Shown: one piece after another, positions 1 to 11,226 of the stretch
Position numbering within the stretch: position 1 is the stretch's first letter
Layout: each line of letters starts with the position of its first letter
NCBI GenBank assembly: GCA_031264465.1
Contig: JAISDX010000065.1
Coordinates: 1 to 39,591, forward strand
Direction of reading: 5' to 3'
Source of the DNA: Deltaproteobacteria bacterium
Lineage (GTDB): Bacteria > Desulfobacterota > Desulfovibrionia > Desulfovibrionales > Desulfovibrionaceae
DNA: 39,591 bases
Notes under the pieces: generated by a model
What the model saw: the letters and a program-made list of their open reading frames with translations, nothing else
The model's database searches: none
Told to the model about the DNA's origin: nothing
Made by a program: the position numbers and the translations under genes

Positions 1-1
1 C

Positions 2-172
2 AAAAAGCCGCGCAGCGCCGTGCTCATGGAACTGCAAACCAGAATTTCCCGCGCCCTGCAACTTCCGGTAAAGATCAACGGGCAGGAAGACCGCGGGCGG
101 CTCTGCATCAAGTTTGCATCCAGCGAAGAGCTTAACTCCCTGCTGGCCAAGTTCGGAATGGGGGAAAACTAA
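2..172 (+). CDS. parB: ParB chromosome-partitioning protein, C-terminal fragment (truncated by window edge)
   Basis: The open frame runs from base 2 to a TAA at 170-172 and gives the last 56 residues of a protein. The fragment reads through LMELQTRISRALQLPVKI and ends SSEELNSLLAKFGMGEN. It resembles the C-terminal dimerisation domain of chromosomal ParB proteins, where a short amphipathic segment is followed by a Leu-rich helix. ParB binds parS sites near the origin and works with ParA to segregate sister origins. The family call rests on this short tail plus the position about 8 kb from dnaA, so it is good but not certain. The stop codon directly abuts the ATG of the next gene, which implies translational coupling. 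No parS palindrome was noticed in the window. Confidence 0.72.
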   Translation, partial: KKPRSAVLMELQTRISRALQLPVKINGQEDRGRLCIKFASSEELNSLLAKFGMGEN

Positions 173-1252
173 ATGACGGCAGCAAACCAGGGCAAGCACG
201 AGCAAAAACATTGGAGATCCTTCCAGGCGCGCGACCTGGCCGCGCGCCTTCCGGAACTCGTCGGCGTTCCCGTACTGATTATCGGCGACGTCATGCTCGA
301 CGAATACTTCATCGGCGATGCCAGCCGGATCTCGCCCGAAGCGCCGGTGCCGGTGGTGCTGGTCAGCCAGGAACGCCTCCTGGCCGGCGGAGCCGGTAAC
401 GTGGCCCGCAATATCCTGGCCCTGGGCGGCAGGCCCCACCTGGTCGGCGCCTGCGGCGACGGTCACAACAGCGACCGCCTCCGGCGCACCTTGGCGAACG
501 AAGGGCTGGAAACCAGCCTGATCACCCTGCCCGGTCGGCCGGCCACCACTAAAAGCCGCATCCTGGCCCGTGGCCAGCAGTTGTTGCGGATAGACCACGA
601 AGACGCCCGGCCGCTGAGCGCCAAAGAAATAAAACAGGCCTTGGAGGTAATCGAGGCAAAATGGCCGGAGCAGCGCGTTGTCATCATTTCCGACTACAAC
701 AAGGGAATGATCGGCAAACGCCTCTTGCAGGGCATTTTCGACATCAAAAAGCGCCATTCCAACCCGGTATCCATCCTGGTGGATCCCAAGGAAACACATT
801 TCCCGCTCTATAAAAACGTCGACCTGCTCACTCCCAACACCAAAGAAACCGGCGAAGGCGCCGGCTTTCCCATTCGCAGCCGGGAAGACCTGCTCAGGGC
901 CGGGGCCGCCATCCTCAAAAAGCTGCGCAGCCCGGAGCTCCTCACCACCCTCGGCGCCGACGGCATGGCTCTTTTCAGCACCAAGGGCAGCCGCCAGGGG
1001 CAAGAGCTGGAAGTCATGCACATCCCCACCCTGGCCCGCCAGGTCTTTGACGTGACCGGCGCAGGCGACACGGTGATCGGAACCCTGGGCCTGGCCCTGG
1101 CCGCCGGCTTTCGTCTGCCCGAAGCCTGCATCCTGGCCAACTATTCCGCCGGCATCGTGGTGGGCAAGACCGGCTCCGCCACCGCCAGCCCGGATGAACT
1201 GAAAGAAGCCATCGAAACTCTGGCCGGACCGGAGATAGAATATTGGCTGTAG
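173..1252 (+). CDS. hldE: D-glycero-beta-D-manno-heptose-7-phosphate kinase (HldE kinase domain only)
   Basis: This 359-residue PfkB-family sugar kinase phosphorylates heptose-7-phosphate at C1 in ADP-heptose synthesis for the LPS inner core. Visible hallmarks are IIGDVMLDEYFIGDASRISPEAPVPV near the N terminus, the glycine-rich GGAGNVARNILALGG, and the C-terminal catalytic/anion-hole motif DVTGAGDTVIG around residue 290. It lacks the adenylyltransferase half found in the bifunctional 477-residue E. coli HldE, so it is the separate kinase type (RfaE1/HldA) and the nucleotidyltransferase must lie elsewhere. The ATG immediately follows the parB stop, so the two genes are probably co-translated. 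The gene ends 13 bp before the converging TPR lipoprotein gene. Confidence 0.9.
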   Translation: MTAANQGKHEQKHWRSFQARDLAARLPELVGVPVLIIGDVMLDEYFIGDASRISPEAPVPVVLVSQERLLAGGAGNVARNILALGGRPHLVGACGDGHNSDRLRRTLANEGLETSLITLPGRPATTKSRILARGQQLLRIDHEDARPLSAKEIKQALEVIEAKWPEQRVVIISDYNKGMIGKRLLQGIFDIKKRHSNPVSILVDPKETHFPLYKNVDLLTPNTKETGEGAGFPIRSREDLLRAGAAILKKLRSPELLTTLGADGMALFSTKGSRQGQELEVMHIPTLARQVFDVTGAGDTVIGTLGLALAAGFRLPEACILANYSAGIVVGKTGSATASPDELKEAIETLAGPEIEYWL

Positions 1253-1265
1253 GTTCAGCGATTCC

Positions 1266-2078
1266 TTAATACTGGATTTTAGGCGGCGCCTTCAAGTACT
1301 CAATCCGCGCCTCAATCACGCTGTTGTTCGGATAGGTAAAACGAATGCTCTCGAACAGGGCCAGGGCGTCCTGCTTTTCGCCCTTAAGTTCAAGAGCGTC
1401 GGCCAGCATGAAGATTGCAAGAACCTGCAGGTCGTCATCAACGCCGTCCTGCAACAGCAGGTCGCGCAGGGTGGCGATGCCGGCATCGGTATCTTCCATG
1501 ATCATATAGGCGTCGGCCAGGTCGTATTGGCAGTCGGACTTGATGGACCGCGGCAGATCCAGGGCAAGGCACTGGTTGAGCGACGTTTTGACATGCTCGA
1601 ATTCAAGGCGGCGCAGGTAAATTCTGGCCATGCTCCGGTAAATGGAAGCCTTTTGCAGAGCCGGGGTGCCCGGGGCGGCCTCAATTTGGGCCCAAAGCGC
1701 CATGGCCCGATCAAAACGGCGGGACTGCTCATACTCCGAGGCCAGCCGCTCCTGCACCAGCCTGAATTCCGGGTAAACCCCTTCGTACTCTATCAGCATG
1801 GCTTCCAGCAGCTCAATGGCCGCCACCCGGTTATGGCGCACGTTCAGGGCCAAATCCACCAGATTGTTCCAAACTTCCCAACGGTCTTTACCGTCGGGGT
1901 TGCGGCGCAAATAGCGCTCAAACGACTTTTCCGCCTCCATGAAATCACGGTGGCGCATGTATTCGCGGGCTTCGGACAAATCGTCGCGGCCGGCCGTGTC
2001 GTCAAAACAGCCGGACAGGCAGAACATGGCGCCCAGCACTGACAAGAGCAACACCACCATGAAAACTGAACGGACCAT
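1266..2078 (-). CDS. TPR-repeat lipoprotein downstream of gyrA
   Basis: This is a 270-residue protein. The N-terminal hydrophobic segment (about residues 4-22) ends in a lipobox LSGC with the acylated cysteine at position 24. The residue after Cys is Phe, not Asp, which fits outer-membrane sorting. The rest is helical and reads as tetratricopeptide-like repeats, for example YMRHRDFMEAEKSFERYLRRNP and SIYRSMARIYLRRLEFEHVKTSL. Such proteins usually act as scaffolds in envelope assembly, and no enzymatic motif is seen. The ATG sits 2 bp after the gyrA stop, so the gene is transcribed as the distal member of the dnaA-dnaN-gyrB-gyrA run. I recall a TPR protein in the same place in other Desulfovibrio genomes. 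Its specific role is unknown. Confidence 0.85.
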   Translation of the reverse strand: MVRSVFMVVLLLSVLGAMFCLSGCFDDTAGRDDLSEAREYMRHRDFMEAEKSFERYLRRNPDGKDRWEVWNNLVDLALNVRHNRVAAIELLEAMLIEYEGVYPEFRLVQERLASEYEQSRRFDRAMALWAQIEAAPGTPALQKASIYRSMARIYLRRLEFEHVKTSLNQCLALDLPRSIKSDCQYDLADAYMIMEDTDAGIATLRDLLLQDGVDDDLQVLAIFMLADALELKGEKQDALALFESIRFTYPNNSVIEARIEYLKAPPKIQY

Positions 2079-2080
2079 GG

Positions 2081-4531
2081 CTATTCGTCCTGCTGGCCGG
2101 CGTCGACGCTTTCATCCACCTTGTCAAAGCTGACCACATAGCCGCCTTCATCAATGGAAACTAGGCGCACCCCCTGGGTGTTCCGGCCGATGCTGTTGAT
2201 GTCGCGCACCCCGAAGCGGATAATCTTGTTGGTCGAGGTTAAAAGCAGCAACGCGTCGCTGTCCGTAACCGTAACCGCCCCGATCACCACGCCGGTTTTC
2301 GGCGTAACCTTGAAGTTGATTACCCCGTAGCCGCCACGCGACTGCAGACGGTACAAGTCTATGGAAGTACGCTTGCCGTAGCCGTTGCTGGAAACGGACA
2401 TGATCGTGGCGTTCTCGTCGCCGCCCGGCACGATCACGCAGGCCACCACCTTGTCGTTGCCGCGCAGGGCAATGCCCTTCACGCCGGTGGCGGTGCGACC
2501 CATACTGCGCACATCGCGACAGTTAAAGCGAATGGCCATGCCCTTTTCGGTGGTGAGCACCACGTGGCTGGCATCGTCAATTTCCCGCACGGCAATAAGT
2601 TCGTCGTCATCGCGCAGGCCCAGTGCCTGAATGCCTGTCTTGCGGCACCTGGCGTAAAGCTGGGCATCGGAACGCTTGACCATGCCGCGCCTGGTGGAGA
2701 AGAAGAAAGATTTTTCGGCCGTAAATTCACGCACGGAAAGCACCGTGGCGATATATTCGTCTTTTTCCAGCGGCAAAAGGTTGGCAATATGCACGCCCTT
2801 GGCCGTACGGCTGCCTTCCGGCACCTGATGCGCCTTGAGCTGGTGCATGCGCCCCCGGTTGGTAAAGAGCAGCAGGAACTGATGGCTGGAGGTGGTCAAA
2901 AAGTCCTGCACAAAGTCGTCTTCGCTGGTATGCACTCCGGCAATGCCCTTGCCGCCGCGCTTTTGCTGCTGGTAGACGTCCAGGCTGGTGCGCTTTATGT
3001 AGCCGCGCCGCGACAGGGTGATTACCACGTCGTCGTCTGGAATGAGATCCTCAATATCAATGCCGGTCAGTTCGTCCTCAAGCATTTCGCTGCGCCGGGG
3101 CGTAGCAAAGGTTTTTTTAAGATCTTCCAGCTCTTCGCGAAGAACGCCGCGCAGCACGGTTTCGTCTTCCAGAATGGATTTGAGATAGGTAATCAGTTTG
3201 AGCAGTTCGCGGTATTCCTCAAGCAGCTTCTCGTGCTCAAGGTTGGTAAGGCGCTGCAGACGCATGTCCAGAATAGCCTGGGCCTGAGCTTCGCTGAAGC
3301 TGAAGCGGTTCATCAAATTTTCCCTGGCTTCGGGCGGAGTCTTGGAAGCGCGAATCAGCGCCACCACTTCGTCAATATTGTCCAAAGCCACCCGCAGCCC
3401 CTCCAGGATGTGTGCCCGGGCTTCCGACTTCTGCAAATCGAAACGGGTACGGCGAATAACCACCACCCGGCGGTGCTCCAGGAACTGCTCCAGGGCCGTC
3501 TTCAGGTTCAGCAGCTGCGGCCGGTTGTTCACCACCGCCAGCATGTTGAAGCCGAAAGAGGTCTCCAGCGAAGTAAACTTGTACAGGGAGTTGATGACAA
3601 TGTCCGGAATGGTGCCGCGCTTCAAATCCAGCACAATCCGAATACCCTTGCGGTCCGACTCGTCACGCAGGTCGGAAACGCCGTCGATTTTCCGGTCGTT
3701 CACCAAACTGGCGATTTTTTCCACCAGCGCGGATTTGTTCAGCGCAAAGGGGATTTCGCGAATAACAATAGATTCCGTGCCCTTCTTGCGCGTCTCGATT
3801 TCCACCTTGCCGCGAATTTTAACGGAACCGCGCCCGGTGTGGTAAGCGTCGTACAGCCCCTTGCCGGCATAGACAAAACCGCCGGTGGGAAAGTCCGGCC
3901 CCTTGATATAGGCCATCAAGTCGTCAATGGCGCAGTTGGAATCTTCCAGCAAAAGCAGCAGCCCATCACAGAGTTCGCCCAGGTTGTGCGGCGGAATATT
4001 GGTAGCCATGCCCACAGCGATGCCGGAAGAGCCGTTAAGGAGCAGGTTCGGCACCTTGGTAGGCAGTATGGCCGGTTCCTGCATGGTATTGTCATAGTTG
4101 GGGCGGAACTCGACTGTACTCTTGTCAATATCAGACAAAAATTCGCCGGCCAGGCGGGACATGCGCACTTCGGTATAACGCATGGCCGCCGCAGCGTCGC
4201 CGTCAATGGAACCGAAGTTGCCCTGGCCTTCCACCAACGGGTCGCGCATGGAAAAATCCTGAGCCAGGCGCACCAGGGCGTCATAAACAGCCGAATCGCC
4301 ATGCGGGTGATACTTACCAATGACGTCGCCGACCACGCGGGCGGATTTTTTGGGCGCCCTGTTGAAAGTATTGCCCAACTCGTGCTGCGCGAACATAATA
4401 CGCCGGTGTACCGGCTTGAGCCCGTCACGCGCGTCCGGAATGGCCCGCCCGATAATTACCGACAGCGAATATTCCAGGTAAGACTTCCGCAGCTCTTTCT
4501 CAATACTGATCTGATCGTTTATCTCAGCCAC
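2081..4531 (-). CDS. gyrA: DNA gyrase subunit A
   Basis: GyrA is the DNA-breakage and rejoining subunit of gyrase, which introduces negative supercoils. The protein is 816 residues if it starts at the GTG whose first base is 4531. That start has GAAGG (4539-4543) seven bases upstream and gives [22 protein letters not shown], close to the usual family N terminus. An in-frame GTG at 4558 would add nine residues but has no good ribosome site. The winged-helix region carries [10 protein letters not shown] (quinolone-determining region with Ser and Asp, the sensitive-type residues) and the catalytic Tyr119 in AMRYTEVR. The GyrA box QKRGGKG needed for DNA wrapping is present at the start of the C-terminal beta-pinwheel. 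Two tiny open frames precede it (see 4542-4615). Confidence 0.97.
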   Translation of the reverse strand: MAEINDQISIEKELRKSYLEYSLSVIIGRAIPDARDGLKPVHRRIMFAQHELGNTFNRAPKKSARVVGDVIGKYHPHGDSAVYDALVRLAQDFSMRDPLVEGQGNFGSIDGDAAAAMRYTEVRMSRLAGEFLSDIDKSTVEFRPNYDNTMQEPAILPTKVPNLLLNGSSGIAVGMATNIPPHNLGELCDGLLLLLEDSNCAIDDLMAYIKGPDFPTGGFVYAGKGLYDAYHTGRGSVKIRGKVEIETRKKGTESIVIREIPFALNKSALVEKIASLVNDRKIDGVSDLRDESDRKGIRIVLDLKRGTIPDIVINSLYKFTSLETSFGFNMLAVVNNRPQLLNLKTALEQFLEHRRVVVIRRTRFDLQKSEARAHILEGLRVALDNIDEVVALIRASKTPPEARENLMNRFSFSEAQAQAILDMRLQRLTNLEHEKLLEEYRELLKLITYLKSILEDETVLRGVLREELEDLKKTFATPRRSEMLEDELTGIDIEDLIPDDDVVITLSRRGYIKRTSLDVYQQQKRGGKGIAGVHTSEDDFVQDFLTTSSHQFLLLFTNRGRMHQLKAHQVPEGSRTAKGVHIANLLPLEKDEYIATVLSVREFTAEKSFFFSTRRGMVKRSDAQLYARCRKTGIQALGLRDDDELIAVREIDDASHVVLTTEKGMAIRFNCRDVRSMGRTATGVKGIALRGNDKVVACVIVPGGDENATIMSVSSNGYGKRTSIDLYRLQSRGGYGVINFKVTPKTGVVIGAVTVTDSDALLLLTSTNKIIRFGVRDINSIGRNTQGVRLVSIDEGGYVVSFDKVDESVDAGQQDE

Positions 4532-4541
4532 AGTGTAACCT

Positions 4542-4615
4542 TCATAAAAATATCCCACGCATTACCGCGGGAGCAAAATATCCAGTAAAACAATCCTACT
4601 TGCCTTACCCCACAT
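4542..4615 (-). CDS. Possible leader: two tandem mini-ORFs between gyrB and gyrA
   Basis: On the minus strand an AGGAGG (4620-4625, with a further GAGG adjoining) lies just upstream of an ATG at 4615. That ATG opens a 17-codon frame, [17 protein letters not shown], ending TAA at 4562-4564. The TAA overlaps a second ATG (TAATG) that opens a six-codon frame, MRGIFL, ending TGA at 4542-4544. This TGA overlaps the GAAGG that serves the gyrA GTG. The arrangement could couple gyrA translation to the leader or regulate it. It could also be chance, since the frames are very short. No homologue is known to me. Confidence 0.3.
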
Positions 4616-4666
4616 CCTCCCTCCTGAAAAGTTTTGCAGCGGGGATGGGAGCAGTGAGGAGCTTTT

Positions 4667-8280
<3,614 letters not shown>

Positions 8281-8309
8281 ATAAACTCCTTTTGTAGAAG
8301 CAGGGTCTG

Positions 8310-8339
8310 AGTATATGTTTTTAAAATTTATAATGACAA
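8310..8339 (-). promoter_or_regulatory. Predicted sigma-70 promoter for dnaN-gyrB-gyrA
   Basis: Read on the minus strand, TTGTCA (8334-8339) and TATACT (8310-8315) are separated by 18 bases of almost pure A+T. Each hexamer matches the sigma-70 consensus at five of six positions. It lies about 30 bp upstream of the dnaN ATG and would allow dnaN and the gyrase genes to be transcribed independently of dnaA. Confidence 0.55.
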
Positions 8340-8375
8340 TAAATAATTAAAAATTAAATTAACACTAACTATAGC
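8311..8375. other. AT-rich segment between dnaA and dnaN (possible DNA-unwinding element)
   Basis: The dnaA-dnaN gap contains a run of about 65 bases that is almost entirely A and T, with A- and T-tracts such as TTTTTAAAATTTATAAT and AATAATTAAAAATTAAATTAA. In many bacteria an unwinding element flanks dnaA. No consensus DnaA box was seen beside it. It overlaps the dnaN promoter, so the composition may simply reflect that. Confidence 0.35.
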
Positions 8376-8396
8376 TGACCCGGATTTTTACGCGCA

Positions 8397-9758
8397 TCAG
8401 GCAACAAATGACCCGCGGCGGTTTTTAGTCAGGCACATATTTCTCAAGTTGGTGACAAGTTTGTTAATATCTCTGTTTGTTTTAATCATTTCCTTAACTT
8501 TATTAATAGAATAGACCACGGAAGAATGGTTCAGACCCATGAACTCGCCAATCAGGCTCAAATTGACCGGAAGCAGTTCGCGTAAAAGGTACATGGTCAA
8601 CTGACGGGCCAGTACAACCTGGCGGGAACGCTCCTTGCCCCTGAGGCCGGCGGCGGCAAGGTTCATATGTTCCGCCACGCAATTCAGCACCAGTTCCGGC
8701 GTGAGACTAACGGCACCGCTGACGCCGGAGTTCTTTAAAATATCGGACAGGACGAAATCCGTATCGCTGGGCTTCAGGCTTTTAAATGACCAAACTTTAA
8801 GCATGGTGCCGTGGATTTGTCTGAATTCCGAATAGAGTCTGGCCAGGTAAAGAATTTCCTCTTTTTTAAGGTGCAGTCCGAGTTTGTCGTTCTGTCCCTG
8901 GATGTAACGGGTTTTTATGTCCAAATCTGGTTTTTTTATTTCGATGATCAGTCCGCTTTCCAGGAGCGAACGCAGCCTGCCGGAAAGGTAGGGGCAGGCT
9001 GCCGGGGACGCGTCAACGGACAGGGCAAGATAAATTTTTTGTTCCGAGCACTGCTCCAGCAACTTGACCAGATTTTTCTGAAATTCCGGCTTGCCGGCGC
9101 ACTCTTGAAAGTTGTCGATTATGAGCGCTTTCAAATCGCAGAACGGCAAAAAAAACGGATTGCCTTTTCCCTTATTGTTCTCAATTATTGTTTCTAATTC
9201 TTCCAACTTACCAAAAAATATGCTGTTTTCATGAATATAAGTCCTCATTTCCTGAAAGATGGCGGTCAGAATATGGCTTTTTCCATAGCCGGGCGCGGCG
9301 TAAAAAGCCAGTTGCCCAGGTCCTTCAAGTTTGGCGAATTCCCTGGCGGCCGATAGCGGAAATTCGTTTTTCCGGTTGTAGAGAAAGTTTTCAAAAGTTT
9401 GAGAAAAAGTTTTGGCGAAGCTTTGGACCGCGACCGCTTCATCTGTTTTTTCCAGACTCTGTTTATTGGTGAACAGCCGGTAACTAGTGTTTTTTTTTGT
9501 CTTTAACTTGTCACCCGGCCAGCACAGTCCGGAATGGTCACAATAGACCGGAATCAGGTTTGAAGCAGCGAATTTGTTTAGTTTTTTTTCAAAAGAGGAG
9601 CGGTAGTTGGCGTCAAACCACTCAAAAAAAAGCCGATGTGGAAAGCGCACCTGGAGATTATTTTTATCCTGCTGAAATAGAAGCGGGTCAAACCAGATTT
9701 CAAGCTCGGTTTCAGGAATTTCCCCAAGAAAAAAGTCGCGCAACCGCTGTTTTAACAT
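8397..9758 (-). CDS. dnaA: Divergent chromosomal replication initiator DnaA
   Basis: The 453-residue protein has the DnaA architecture: domain I (about 1-85), linker, AAA+ domain (about 110-345) and helix-turn-helix domain IV (about 350-445). Key motifs are eroded. Walker A is APGYGKS (A154-S161) instead of GGTGLGKT. Walker B is LIIDNFQ (D215, N216) instead of the usual DD. In box VII the RL.S core is kept (R261) but the position aligning with E. coli arginine finger R285 is Leu265. Sensor II Arg313 is retained. In domain IV the recognition signature GRDHTTV reads GLNHSSV (408-414), while the phosphate-contacting Arg385 is kept. The gene is visibly richer in A+T and Lys/Asn than its neighbours. 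The family is clear from synteny and domains; normal initiator activity is not. There is no strong ribosome site before the ATG. Confidence 0.9.
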   Translation of the reverse strand: MLKQRLRDFFLGEIPETELEIWFDPLLFQQDKNNLQVRFPHRLFFEWFDANYRSSFEKKLNKFAASNLIPVYCDHSGLCWPGDKLKTKKNTSYRLFTNKQSLEKTDEAVAVQSFAKTFSQTFENFLYNRKNEFPLSAAREFAKLEGPGQLAFYAAPGYGKSHILTAIFQEMRTYIHENSIFFGKLEELETIIENNKGKGNPFFLPFCDLKALIIDNFQECAGKPEFQKNLVKLLEQCSEQKIYLALSVDASPAACPYLSGRLRSLLESGLIIEIKKPDLDIKTRYIQGQNDKLGLHLKKEEILYLARLYSEFRQIHGTMLKVWSFKSLKPSDTDFVLSDILKNSGVSGAVSLTPELVLNCVAEHMNLAAAGLRGKERSRQVVLARQLTMYLLRELLPVNLSLIGEFMGLNHSSVVYSINKVKEMIKTNRDINKLVTNLRNMCLTKNRRGSFVA

Positions 9759-9833
9759 CAGTTTTTATCAGTAAAATTAATAAATTATGAAATAAAAGGG
9801 CCATGCCGGCGGCAATTTGGATTTCCTCTAAAA

Positions 9834-9842
9834 TTATCCATA
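9834..9842 (+). promoter_or_regulatory. Near-consensus DnaA box
   Basis: TTATCCATA differs from the consensus TTATCCACA only at position 8. It lies about 75 bp upstream of the dnaA start. It is the only good match I noticed in the dnaA-flanking gaps. The DnaA encoded here has an altered recognition helix, so the true site may differ. Confidence 0.4.
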
Positions 9843-9880
9843 AATGTAACACGAAATTAAGATTTTTACAACATCCATCT

Positions 9881-9910
9881 CCGGTTTATCGGTTGCTTTA
9901 CGATAACCGG
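9881..9910. repeat. Imperfect inverted repeat upstream of the RacA-like gene
   Basis: CCGGTTTATCG (9881-9891) is mirrored by CGATAACCGG (9901-9910), complementary except for one extra T, around a nine-base spacer. The element ends 45 bp before the 9956 start codon. It looks like an operator for a dimeric DNA-binding protein, either the adjacent HTH protein or the divergent DnaA. Confidence 0.5.
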
Positions 9911-9955
9911 ATATGTTAAAGAAAATGCGGTCGATCAAAAAAAATGGGGTAATTT

Positions 9956-11092
9956 ATGAGCGAAAAGGCACTCACGCATAAAGAATTGTCCGTACTGCTC
10001 GGTGTTTCCGAAACCACTGTAAAAAGTTACCGGCGCAAGTTTCCGGGCAGCATTCCGGTGGCCAACAAAGGAAAGCCTATTCGTTTCAAGCCTGAAGCCG
10101 CCGGAATTTGCCTGCGCATTCGCGACTTGTTCGCCGAGGGCATGTCCGTTGAAGAGGTGGGGGCCAGACTGACTCAGGAATTTGGCTGGAGGCGGCCCAG
10201 AAGCGCCGAGAGCGCCGTCAGGCCGCCGCAGAAAAAAAACGGCGGCGTTGACCTTTCGCAAAGCTTCGCCACGGCGCTGGGCAACATGGCCAAGAGCATG
10301 ATTTCTCTTAACCAGTCGCACACCGGCATTTTGAATACCCTTAAAAATGTTGAGACCATGCTGGGCGAGATTGGGCTGGGCAATTTCAAAATTGACGCCG
10401 AAGCCATCGTGGACGCCCGGCGCAAGAACGAGGCCGTCGCGTCCGAAGCTTTTACCGGCATTACCCGGGCCATGGACCAGGCGGCCGCCACGTTGGAGTC
10501 GACCGGGGTAGCCCTGGAGGAAAGCCGTGAACTGCGCCGGGAGCAGGCCAGGGAAAACGCGGTTATCATCGAAACCCTGGAAAAAGTTCTGGAAGCGCTA
10601 AGAGATGTTTCCGCCAGGCCGGCCCTCTCCGCTCCTCCCGAAAGGCCGAAAGTGGTCTACCTGCATCAGGAGCGGTCGGCTGGCGAGTCGGCCGCGAGTT
10701 CCGTTCAACCGGAAACCGCGTCGGATCTTTCGCCGGACTTTTCGGAAGCCCCGCGCCGCCTGCTGCAACTGCCCCTAGTGGTCCGCCTGGAAAACGGCAC
10801 TTATATCAGCGCAGGCGGCAAGAGCCTCGGCAAAATAACCCTTAACGACGTCAAGGCCATGCTGGCCCAGTCCTACCTGCCGCCGGACAACTTCCAACTG
10901 CGCTGGGAGCGCGACCCTGAGGGAATTTGGGCGGTGCTGGAACAGCGCGAGGGAACGGCCCTGCGCCTGCTCACCAGCGAAATAGTCTCGGCCCGGGGAA
11001 CCAGCGTGCTGGAGGTGGCCGCTTTCAAGGAAGAAGGCGTGCAGCAGCACCCGGTGGATTTTTGTCGCTTCCTTGGGGAAATCGGCCGCTGA
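9956..11092 (+). CDS. MerR-type HTH / coiled-coil protein, RacA-like architecture
   Basis: This is a 378-residue protein. Residues 1-75 form a MerR-like winged HTH (THKELSVLLGVSETTVKSYRRKFPG, then IRDLFAEGMSVEEVGARL). A basic, low-complexity linker follows. About residues 95-220 are a long helical, coiled-coil-like region (LNQSHTGILNTLKNVETMLGEI, ESRELRREQARENAVIIETLEKVLEAL). A linker rich in Ser, Pro and Glu leads to a folded C-terminal domain of about 110 residues (LPLVVRLENGTYISAGGKSLGKITLNDVKAML to the end) that I do not recognise. No ligand-binding domain of a classical MerR regulator is visible. The layout resembles Bacillus RacA, which anchors the origin region, but that is architecture only. 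It is transcribed divergently from dnaA. A transcriptional regulator is the main alternative. Confidence 0.8.
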   Translation: MSEKALTHKELSVLLGVSETTVKSYRRKFPGSIPVANKGKPIRFKPEAAGICLRIRDLFAEGMSVEEVGARLTQEFGWRRPRSAESAVRPPQKKNGGVDLSQSFATALGNMAKSMISLNQSHTGILNTLKNVETMLGEIGLGNFKIDAEAIVDARRKNEAVASEAFTGITRAMDQAAATLESTGVALEESRELRREQARENAVIIETLEKVLEALRDVSARPALSAPPERPKVVYLHQERSAGESAASSVQPETASDLSPDFSEAPRRLLQLPLVVRLENGTYISAGGKSLGKITLNDVKAMLAQSYLPPDNFQLRWERDPEGIWAVLEQREGTALRLLTSEIVSARGTSVLEVAAFKEEGVQQHPVDFCRFLGEIGR

Positions 11093-11226
11093 GTTTGCCC
11101 GGCAAGAAAACTGGCAAAAGGCGCGCGCAACATTTTGTTACAGGGCTTTTCGCCTGAAATAGCTTGCGGCCAGGGCCGAGAGAGTTTATTAAACCCGGTG
11201 AAGCTGCAAACTTTTATGGAGTAAAA

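Larger units (their letters stand above)
9759..9955. other. oriC: Candidate origin segment: divergent dnaA / RacA-like intergenic region
   Basis: These 197 bases separate the back-to-back dnaA (-) and 9956 (+) genes. The dnaA-proximal 40 bases are very A+T-rich (AGTAAAATTAATAAATTATG). A near-consensus DnaA box lies at 9834-9842 and an imperfect palindrome at 9881-9910. Genes read away on both sides, so both promoters must lie here. The origin assignment is an inference from position, because a cluster of DnaA boxes is not visible. Confidence 0.4.

Noticed and set aside
2564-4588. A 674-codon open frame on the plus strand across gyrA
   Set aside because: It is antisense to a fully conserved gyrA. 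The translation has no family motif and is rich in His, Gln and Val, as is typical of reverse-frame readings of GC-rich genes.
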